Shown here one piece after another: positions 55,973 through 64,000 of a stretch of DNA of 64,000 bases. Source of the stretch: Nipponacmea schrenckii (taxonomy: Eukaryota > Mollusca > Gastropoda > Lottiidae); the NCBI GenBank assembly GCA_030562195.1, contig JAUJPP010000012.1:4402001-4466000 (forward strand). The letters are read 5' to 3'. The position numbers and the translations under genes were made by a program. Numbering within the stretch: the stretch's first letter is position 1; every line of letters starts with the position of its first letter. A model generated the notes under the pieces. That model did not search any database, had not been told where the DNA came from, and saw only the letters and a program-made list of their open reading frames with translations.

Positions 55973-55980
55973 CTTTTATA
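55973..55980 (-). promoter_or_regulatory. TATA box of the two-CUB gene
   Basis: GTATAAAAGATGTGG on the minus strand, 50 bases upstream of the ATG. CAGTAAAATTGATCACGTC lies about 30 bases further upstream, and both motifs recur at 59.09-59.14 kb. Confidence 0.8.
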
Positions 55981-56239
55981 CTCTTTACAATTTACTTTCA
56001 TTCTTCGAGACGTGATCAATTTTACTGCAGTTAGTTAAAACACCTGTAGCTCATGTTATTTTATATCTGCCTGCTCAAATATTTCAACGTGTCTCTTGAA
56101 CAACGCTGCGGTCTCTACATTCAGCAGTAGGGCCGGTAATCAATGTTGTCTGACTAGGTGCCAAAAAAAAAAAAATAATGAATGAACACGTTAATTTTAC
56201 GCTCACATCCACTAAAGAGGTTTTAAATTTATGAAATTA

Positions 56240-56580
56240 AATTGTTCTAATTAATTTAAAAGTGTGCGTAAATGAGTAATTTACAGGGTGCCTAAATGAA
56301 TGTGTGCCTAATTCAAGGTGTGCCTTAATGACAGTGTGTCGAATTTTAGTGTGCCCAAAAAGAATGTGTCTAATTGAGAATGTGCCGAATTGAAAGCGTG
56401 CCTAATTGAAAGCGTGCCTAATTGAAAGCGTACCTAAATCGCTGTGCCTAAATCGCTGTGCCTAAATAACACTGTTCCAAAATGGAACGTGCCTATCTGA
56501 CTGTGTGCCTAAATGAAGTGTGCCTAAAGTACTGCGTCTAAATGAGGTGTTTTTAAAAAAAATGTGCCTCAATGACTGCT
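56240..56580 (+). repeat. degenerate word repeat, GTGTGCCTAAATGA type
   Basis: GTGCCTAATT/GTGCCTAAAT phrases recur every 14-20 bases with drifting spacing (for example three GAAAGCGTGCCTAATT-like units near 56390-56430). Similar in style to 26395-26660 but with a different word. Confidence 0.75.
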
Positions 56581-56584
56581 TATC

Positions 56585-56645
56585 TGTTCCAAGACATGAT
56601 GTTGTTGTTCCAAGACGTAACGGTGTTGTTCCAAGATAAGCCAGG
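56585..56645 (-). pseudogene. relic of a CUB-family last exon
   Basis: The minus strand reads SWNNTVTSWNNNIMSWN in 21-bp-type repeats (CTTGGAACAACA). This is the tail motif of the CUB genes, here about 660 bases upstream of the two-CUB gene start and without its own exons. Confidence 0.65.
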
Positions 56646-57115
56646 AGACACGAACTATCTTTTAATCGAATTATTGTCAAATTTGAAATTGTCTTATTTC
56701 AATTACAAAATATTGCCAAATTGACAAATTAAATATTCAAAAACAATGGAGAAAACAAAAGCAGCTTCTTTGATGCCAAAACGAATTATAAAGGTACACA
56801 GACAGTGAAAATACAGGTTCAAAACGTTCACTCTCATTGTCATACTTTTACAGGATGAGGTGAATGTTTCTTTTGTTGAAACAATAGATTTTCATAGGAG
56901 TTTTACACATCATAAGAGGGTTCATGCCGTTGTTGATCTTTAGTTACCCCCTTAAATAGTTTTAAACGGGAGATATATATTTACGAACGAGCTGATTTCG
57001 AAATACTGAATAATCTTGTATCGAATTTCAATTGGATCAAAATGTAGACGAATCGTGTGCCATTTTTATGAATATTTAAATGAATTTGTCAACAAAATAA
57101 TGTGTACCAATAAAG
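56646..57115. other. non-coding stretch
   Basis: No gene seen. Confidence 0.4.
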
Positions 57116-57119
57116 GTTG

Positions 57120-58740
57120 TTGTAATTTGACGTTCAGACAAGCCGTTGTTCAATTCGGATATACGCAAACCTATTAGATTGAGATATCGTCTTCGTAAAA
57201 GAGCTATCGAAAGTAAGCCTTTAAAAAATAAGTCGCAACGAAATAAGGTTAACAATATCAAAAAGAAACTTTAATCTGGGCCCTTTAAAGAGAAAATTAA
57301 ACTCGTCTGACTGATAATGACACAGGCAACCACGAATATTGGAAGTGTATTAAACATATACTAGGTCAAAACACTTTCTCGTCTATCTTTCCATTAATAT
57401 CAAAAGATGGTATTTACTCTGATAAGGAGAAGGCCGAATGGCTAAAAAATTTCTTTGGCTCCATTATAAACATAACGGCACAACTTAATTTTCCCAATTT
57501 TTTAAGAGAACCGATTTCTTATTTAGTAGGCCTTTTATCGAGGAAAGTGAAATTTCAGATATAATAAAAACTAGAAAGTAAATGAATATGATAATATTAG
57601 CCATACATCGTTAAAAAATATAGCTAGGAGCATATTACGTATACTATTTGGAATATTATTCAAATAATTAATATATTTCGGAATATTCCCATCTGTTTTG
57701 GAAAGTTACAAAGGTAATGCCAATGTTTGAGAAAAATCCAATTTATTTTATCTAACAACAGACCTATATGGTTACTTAGTTCTGTGAAAGTACGAAAGTA
57801 TAAAAGCCTTTTAGGTACACCTAAAAAAATAATTTTATTTTAATTTTCTGAATATTTTTTGTACAATTCGAAATTTATGGGATCTCAAATTCAACTTGTG
57901 GAAAATATTTTCAGAAAAATACAAATGAAATTATTTTTTTTGGTGTGCCTAAAAGGCTTTCGTACGAAAGGGTAATATTCACACATATTTTGTACAACCT
58001 TTTTTAATGGAAATACTTTTCTGTATAAGTATCCGTCAGGATTTAAACCTGGTTATTGTACTGCCCATCAATTAATTCAAATTTATCATGACACTGAACT
58101 AGCTATTGAAACACATAAATTCGCATGCTACACGTCTGCACATCTTAATAGCTTTCGATCGAGTGTATCAAAAAGGGATTATGATACAAGTTAGGAAACT
58201 GTGATATCCAAGGCAATGTTTTAGTTATATAACTGATAGGCGTCAGACAATTTTTATTAACAATGTTTTTTCCTCAGAAATAGTATTGAATGCAGTTGTC
58301 CCTCAGGGATCAGTATTACATCCCTATTCTTAATATATGCACATGTAAATGATGTCCAGGATACATCACAAACTTACCTTTATTGTTTGCTGATTACTTT
58401 GCTGTTGTGGTTAGCAGACAACCCATTACTAACATATTATGAAATTTCTGATTTATGTACACTACAAACCTGGTCAGAAAACTGGCTCAAAAAATTTGAC
58501 CAAAGTAAATCTAAAGTATTGTTATTCTATAAAATTAATCTGTACATTAATATACTTCTTGCCCAAAGGTCGAATTTTTTTGAATTTCATCTCAAAACAG
58601 AAGAAAACCGTTCAGCAGATCAAGACCCTTAATCCCATTTTCTCAATAAAATCATTGTTCCACCCTCTGTACATCGTGGAGAATCAATTGCAGTAGAGGA
58701 TCTCTATATTTTGCAACTGTCTGGTGTCCCCTTTCTGTAA
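57120..58740 (+). mobile_element. LINE relic (CR1/jockey-like), decayed
   Basis: The + strand holds, with frameshifts, a connector (PLFNSDIRKPIRLRYRLRKR), GNHEYWKCIKHILGQNTFSS, a KDGIYSDKEKAEWLKNFFGS segment, NNRPIWLLSSV, SGFKPGYCTAHQLIQIYHDT, an IFINNVFSSEIVLNAVVPQG segment (domain B, usual GVPQGSVLGP) and LLFADD-like remains (YCLLITLLL near 58385). Domain A is barely readable. Clade is inference. A MITE splits it at 57788-57970. Confidence 0.75.
57788..57970. mobile_element. 183-bp MITE with terminal inverted repeats
   Basis: The left end TACGAAAGTATAAAAGCCTT, TTAGGTACACCTAAAAAAAT is matched in reverse complement by the right end (GGTGTGCCTAAAAGGCTTTC, GTACGAAAG) over about 40 bases. It interrupts the LINE frame cleanly between LLSSV and ERVIF. 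No coding capacity. Confidence 0.8.
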
Positions 58741-59070
58741 GACGCAAATATCGAAGTTTAGCAACTTTTATAATATTAAATAAAAAATCTCCCCAATATT
58801 AAAAGATAATGTTTTTGAAAATCGAAGAAATGACTTAAACTTCTGTTTAAAAACACCTTTACTGAACTGTTCTCAAAGTGGTTTTGTAAACTGTTTTGTA
58901 TTAAATATTATAGTTGAAGCTAAATTGGCAATATTGTTGAATCTCCTACCCAAGCAATACAGCTGAAATTAACATGGATTTATCGCAAGATTTACCTTGG
59001 ACTATTTGATCAAGCAGGTGAAATGATAGTAATTATTTGATATATATGTAATAAATTTAAATGAGGTACA
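58741..59070. other. non-coding stretch
   Basis: No feature recognised. Confidence 0.4.
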
Positions 59071-59075
59071 GGTGT

Positions 59076-59150
59076 ATTGACAACCTTCAGTAAAATTGAT
59101 CACGTCAATACGGGTTAACTGAAAAGGGTATGAAAGATGTGGGACCATGA
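59076..59150 (+). promoter_or_regulatory. relic promoter of a third CUB-family gene
   Basis: TTCAGTAAAATTGATCACGT, then GGGTATGAAAGATGTGGGAC and CATGAGAGATCT match the two-CUB gene upstream region (CAGTAAAATTGATCACGTC; GTATAAAAGATGTGG) with similar spacing, but the TATA box is mutated (TATGAAAG) and no coding exon follows on the + strand. Confidence 0.6.
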
Positions 59151-59765
59151 GAGATCTACAATTAGATCCATTGAAGACGTAAATTTGATGTTACTGGTAA
59201 AATGCTAAATATTTTAAAAGCTTTAATTAAACTGTTTATGAACAAAGTTACAATCTTAGACGGAATTTCTTAAACCAAATTTTTTAACTGTAATTATTGG
59301 TACGATTATATTGAAACTTGAGAATTAAAACTATGATACTCGTAAACATTGCGGATCATAATATTTCATTCCTAACGTCTTCAAAACCAAAGATCTTCAA
59401 CTAATTTACTCTAATCAATACTGCAGGATATATCTGTAGCCAAAGAGCAATATTATTTTCAACTCGGTGCACAATGCCATGGCAAATTAATTTGGGTTAT
59501 CTGGTGGTTAACTATCAACAAATTTCATAAGCAACAACTGCATGTACAACCAGGTCCGCAGCTACAGGGATGGGGGGAGGGGTATTTGTGTCCCGAAAAG
59601 ATAGATCGTCCCCTGAAAACGTATAATAATTTATACCTAATGACGGTATGACAGCCACATTGAAATGTTGAAAATAATGCAGTTTCTATAAATATCCATC
59701 AAATATGCTATTGAAGTTTTATATACAGATATACTTTTATAATAATAAAACACATTTAAATAATC
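59151..59765. other. non-coding stretch
   Basis: No gene seen between the promoter relic and the 3' end of the next CUB gene. Confidence 0.4.
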
Positions 59766-59771
59766 TTTATT
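59766..59771 (-). terminator. poly(A) signal AATAAA of CUB gene 2
   Basis: AATAAA on the minus strand about 42 bases after the stop at 59813-59815. Confidence 0.65.
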
Positions 59772-59812
59772 GCTTAGTTCAATGTCCAAATGTAAAATAA
59801 CGCGACATTATT

Positions 59813-59874
59813 CTAAGACACGATGTTGTTCCACGAAGTAGTAGTTGTAATCCATGATGGTAGTGAGCTGTTAT
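59813..59874 (-). CDS. CUB gene 2 last exon
   Basis: Acceptor TTATTTACAG; encodes NNSSLPSWITTTTSWNNIVS and a stop. The W-N-N and PSW words show it is the unexpanded counterpart of the repeat exon at 52016-52992. Confidence 0.78.
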
Positions 59875-62800
59875 CTGTAAATAAAATAGAAGAAGACTTT
59901 TGATTGAAATGCAATATCTTCAAGATATTAAAATAACGTTTTTCTTGCTTTAAGTCATTTTCTGGACCCTAGCCAATTTTTTTAAATAATCAAATTCTAC
60001 AGAAATATAAAGTAGATGACACGCTTCTCCTAACGTTTACAATACACGGTTCATCTTAACTAATTGAGTGCGGTCGCAAGTAATGTATATTGTAAGTACT
60101 GAAATGTACATGAAATGTAAATGAAATTCACACTTAATTCTTATGGTCAAAACCATATTGACCACTGGCTATTTGATATATAGTTTAGTTTTAGCTTTTG
60201 CAGTACTTTATATCGTATATTTCTCACTTGTTTAATACTTGTTAAATTTGTTGAATACACTGTATACTTACTTCTTCTAACTTGATATTGGATGAGAAAT
60301 CCCGATTTAGTAACAATAACATCAGAATAAAACATGAGGATCAAACTTCCTTCTACATTTCTAACTAAAGTAAAATATTCTTACATTATACATCTCTAAA
60401 CAGTTTGTTCACATTATCTATCGTTTCTATGTTAAATTGGTCTGCTGTTTCATTTCTCTTTTTTCATTTAGCTTTCAAAGTCAGGATTTCCAAATTTCGA
60501 CACAGCACTGACTAACTGTTATCTTAGATTAGGGTATCAAACTGTGGTGCATAAAGAACTATAAAATAAAAGCAATTCAAGTATGTGTCGAATGTTGTTT
60601 ACGCTACTTTTAATGAGAAAACAATAATGTCAAATTTCAATGTACCAGTGATGAAGAATACCAGTTTTTAAGCAGCATTGGTTTAATACCGTTGCATTTT
60701 GAATTATTTCTTACATTTGCGACATTGAACTGGTAATATGAATTACCTACATAGCAACTTATATTGGTACACATTCTCCGCTATATTATAGAACCAAAGA
60801 TCTCGTCCAAAAGCCTGGTCAGTAATTGTACAGTAGTGGTGTACCATCATTTGTTTCGAAAAGAGCACGACACCCGCAACTACTGTAACGGTCCAAATTA
60901 ACCAGATCAACTAACCATTGTTATAAAAAGAACATGCCGTACTACCGAGGCGATTATGTTAAACGATATTTTAGAAGAATGTGATCTCAGATTTTAATTA
61001 TGAAAGGTCCAAAATGAAGATACAGATATAATGTTTTATTCTTATATAATGTAATGTCTTACTCGTGTATGTTGTTCCTGGCGTTTTGGTTCCACAGAGT
61101 TTCTGAGATTGAGGAAGTTGACCATTTTCTATTTGAAGATAATCCCAAATACATCCGAAAGATGATTCAATATCAAAATGTTTTAATACCAGGGTTACGT
61201 CCGCTTTTCCAGCCCCGGTTTCGATGTCATATTGACAAAAGGTACGAGTAGGATATTTATCAATTAAACCAAATCTAGGACTGGTTATTACACCAGAATC
61301 TTCTTTGTAAGTTACTGAACAGCGTTCTGAAAAGAAAAATAAAATCATGTTACAGAACAAAAAAAAAAAAATGCGCAACCGTTTGAAAGTGTGAATGAAA
61401 GTGACCATTATTAGGTCCAGTCTTTAAGATCAATACACTCCATACATCCAACACAAAATTAGAACTAGAGCTGAGTACAGCACCCATAACTATAAGGCCC
61501 TTTCGTACATTAATACCTTTTCTCTTTGTGTTTTCTCAGCCGCTTTTAGTAAAAAGGCAAACTGTGAGATTTTTCAATCTGTTGTTTTTTGCTTGAAGTT
61601 TTAAGTATTATATCACATACAGCATCTAGTTTGATTTCATTGAAATGTATTTGAAATTAAATTTCTAATTATGACTTTATTTAAGTTGTCCACATTTAAC
61701 TTTCCGAGAATTGAATATAGGTGGTTTTAGATATTGGTACTGACTATTGTGTGACTTCTAATTAAGGTAGAGAAAATATTCGAACAGAATTATAATGTAT
61801 AAATTCACATCTATAAATCAATATATTAATTAATATGCATAAACAAGATTTGTGAAAAAAAACAGAATGAAAAATGCTGTTAATTAGACCGGATAAAAAG
61901 TAAGAGGTGTGACCTAACTAATTTATATGGTCTTCTAAAATTTATATACAGTTACTCCTTTAGAAACAATAGCATAGTTTTAATTTAGATATGAAAAAAA
62001 TTCAAACGGTTATATAACGTACAAATTCAAAGCTATAAATGGAGGTTGTTTGAAATTTATATGTTAGTATTTATAAAAAGGAAAAAAAATAGATCAATTC
62101 AAAACATCAATTCTTTGAAGGTTAACAATTACATAATCAGATTAATTTGTAAGGAATGGCTCACTGACATCGGTGTAAAAAGTTCAAATCAACAGTTTTA
62201 TTAACATCTTTGCACTACCCTATATATGTGAATCATCCAAAAATATTCTATTTGAGCCAAAAAAAAAATAGATTTGTGTTTAATTTTGCCAAAATTGCTC
62301 AATTTAAAATTTTGCATTAACCCATCCATATCGTTGAAAAGAAAACATTTTGATGGTGAAAGCCATACTGATTGGGATAAATACATAGTGAGCTAGAAAA
62401 ATAAACCAACATTTTTGAAAATATAATTATGAATTATTTTCATATATTGTTGAAAAGATTAAAATGGGCATTGATAATTTGTAATATTCAACTTTTTGTG
62501 TATGTTAGAGAATGTGATACAGTCCTCCGAAGTGGTCAGTGAGATGCCTATAAGGAGGGTAAAATTTGTCAACCAATATTGGCATACCTATGGATAGAAA
62601 TTTGAATTTTTAAACAATTCAATCAAGCATAAAAAAAAATCAAATAAAAAAAAATGATATTCGAAAATCAAAATTCTGTTCCTAACAAGTTTTAGATTAA
62701 AGGGATACTGCGTCTTAACATGAACATCAAATTTTAGTTATCAAGAATGGTCAATATGAGTATATATTGATCAGTTAACTTAGCTGTGTCATAAGGTAAG

Positions 62801-63700
62801 AATCTCTTAAAATCTGGAAAACTCACAACACTAAGTCATTTTTGAAAAACGCTTAATCGGTTTATTAAGCGTTTTTCAATCATCAAATACATATTGACGT
62901 ATAATTTACTTGCTTTTTTGGATATTTATTTTTTTATAATATTTTTGGCTGGAGGTATATTAACTGATATATAGAGCTCTTATTGGCCAAGTTTAAACTC
63001 TTCAAAGTTTATATTCATTCTAAGACCTATTGTCCCTATAAGCAACAAATTTTTAATAGACACCAAAATCATACAAATCGGATCATCGATACTTTAACTA
63101 AAAGGAGCCAATCTGAGATGACACTCAAACATCACTTACGGTTTGGTTTTTTGATTCTACTTTTTATGCATTATTTTTAAAATATATAGGATTTGGCCAC
63201 ATTTCTAGATTACATCGGATGTGCGGTAACAGATGACATAGTGTTATTTGTATAGACAGCTTATTTACATTAAATAAATAAGATAACTTATTAAAGATTA
63301 TAGCTTATTTACATTCTATGATTTGCAGATTCATCGGGTAATTAGAAATTAGTTAGAAATTTGTTTTTTTCTAAATATTCTGTTTAATTTTTTTTTGACA
63401 AAATAATATTAACATTTTAAATTTTCAACTGTATCAGATAAATCTTCTTACAATAACATATTAAAGAAAATCCGAGAAAAATTCATCCACAAATAAGTCC
63501 TACAGACTGGATTCAAATTTATGCAATGGCTCACTTCCGGTTTCAAAAGAAAGCAAGGCTTGACAATGGAATAAAATCGATTCCCAAGCAAAAAAGAAAA
63601 CTTCACTCACTGTTAGTAACTCTGTAGGAAACTTGGAATTTCGAAGTAAACGAACCAGCCGATTGGAAGTCCAAAACAAGACTTCCTTGAACACTATCAT
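59813..63700 (-). CDS. second two-CUB gene, 5' part outside the window
   Basis: Four exons are visible: 63700-63611 (CUB1b), 61326-61063 (CUB2a), 60364-60272 (CUB2b) and 59874-59813 (last exon). All introns are GT-AG and phase 1 and the joined frame is open. Readable parts: GSLVLDFQSAGSFTSKFQVS, CSVTYKEDSGVITSPRFGLI, CQYDIETGAGKADVTLVLKH, GCIWDYLQI, KLCGTKTPGTTYT, GSLILMFYSDVIVTKSGFLI. The tail is only NNSSLPSWITTTTSWNNIVS, about two repeat units. The exon layout is the same as in the gene at 52-56 kb, so the two are paralogues. The signal, micro- and CUB1a exons should lie beyond 64,000. Probably functional as far as seen. Confidence 0.82.
60272..60364 (-). CDS. CUB gene 2 exon CUB2b
   Basis: 93 bases with acceptor ACTTTAG (chosen over the TAG four bases later because only it keeps phase 1) and donor GTAAGT. 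It encodes RNVEGSLILMFYSDVIVTKS then GFLIQYQVRR. Confidence 0.8.
61063..61326 (-). CDS. CUB gene 2 exon CUB2a
   Basis: 264 bases, phase 1-1, acceptor CTTTTCAG, donor GTAAGA. Four CUB cysteines: RCSVTY, TFCQYD, FGCIWD, KLCGT. Confidence 0.85.
61327..63610. other. intron of CUB gene 2
   Basis: AT-rich intron. It contains the dispersed repeat at 61750-61850 shared with 20085-20180 and a strong hairpin at 62842-62879. No extra CUB exon was found. Confidence 0.55.
62842..62879. repeat. perfect 16-bp inverted repeat (hairpin), 6-base loop
   Basis: TTGAAAAACGCTTAAT, loop CGGTTT, ATTAAGCGTTTTTCAA. Perfect complementarity in an otherwise AT-rich intron. Confidence 0.9.
63611..63700 (-). CDS. CUB gene 2 exon CUB1b
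   Basis: 90 bases, phase 1-1, acceptor ATATTTCAG, donor GTGAGT. It encodes DDSVQGSLVLDFQSAGSFTS then KFQVSYRVTN. Confidence 0.82.
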
Positions 63701-63725
63701 CTGAAATATAATACATTGTAAGTAA

Positions 63726-64000
63726 TCAAAATTTAAAGGAGCTTTGTTTTATGACCTGTACCTCATTGAAATGTGCAATGTCGGGTGTGGTAGTCAAAGA
63801 TACAATGCCAGTGGTGTTAACTATACTGACAATTTGGATATTTCCAATGTTGTCCCTAAAATTATGAAAATATATCAGCCCTTTCATCTTTTTGCCGCCG
63901 TACTCCACCACCTTCATAATTTCAAGCAATTACAAATTTCTTCTTATACCTTGACATCATTAAAAACTTTCACTTTTCTCGTATCACAGAAATTAAATTG
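63726..64000. other. intron sequence at the right edge
   Basis: Between CUB1b of CUB gene 2 and the expected CUB1a exon beyond the window. A 67-codon minus-strand frame here shows no domain. Confidence 0.45.

Noticed and set aside
55807..56019. Longer N-terminus starting at the upstream Met codons of the CUB signal exon frame
   Set aside because: Those codons lie at or upstream of the TATA box; the ATG at 55923 gives a clean signal peptide.

Overview
The window looks like a transposon-rich animal genome, most probably a mollusc or another lophotrochozoan. Genes are split into short exons with GT-AG introns, TATA boxes and AATAAA signals. The readable host genes encode secreted extracellular-domain proteins (CUB, fucolectin-type FTP, PAN/apple). 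Mobile DNA is dominated by DIRS and Ngaro tyrosine-recombinase retrotransposons, non-LTR (LINE) fragments, and elements with about 161-bp core repeats that resemble bivalve pearl/HINE elements. The species assignment is inference; no similarity search was run.

Layout. 1-640: 74-bp tandem satellite. 1.5-12.2 kb: a dead L1/Tx1-like LINE on the + strand, split by a DIRS element on the - strand. The DIRS carries a 3.4-kb internal tandem duplication, and a second 1,349-bp tandem duplication crosses its junction with the LINE. 13.2-14.1 kb: two 5S rRNA-derived fragments and a decaying tandem repeat. 14.3-20.9 kb (-): an apparently intact six-exon gene, signal peptide + 3 FTP domains + PAN, with TATA box and poly(A) signal. 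21-27 kb: intergenic DNA, an inverted-repeat element, a duplicated segment whose first copy is rich in homopolymers, a degenerate word repeat and an SGNH-like fragment. 27-38 kb: pearl/HINE-like elements, a DIRS relic, an Ngaro relic. 38.4-40.0 kb (-): another DIRS relic. 40.0-44.1 kb: tandem duplications and a homopolymer-rich tract likely to be poor sequence. 44-56 kb: a large inverted duplication of a two-CUB gene. The left arm (+) is a pseudogene; the right arm (-) is an intact seven-exon gene ending in an expanded 21-bp coding minisatellite. 57-58.7 kb: LINE relic with a MITE inside. 59.8-63.7 kb (-): a second, partial CUB gene running off the right edge.

How parts relate. The CUB genes share exon boundaries, phase-1 introns and a terminal W-N-x-T exon, and have spread locally by direct and inverted duplication; two further relics (a promoter at 59.1 kb, a last-exon piece at 56.6 kb) belong to the same family. 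The FTP gene grew by duplication of an exon together with its flanking introns. No tRNA, intact rRNA gene, CRISPR array or prokaryotic-type feature was seen.
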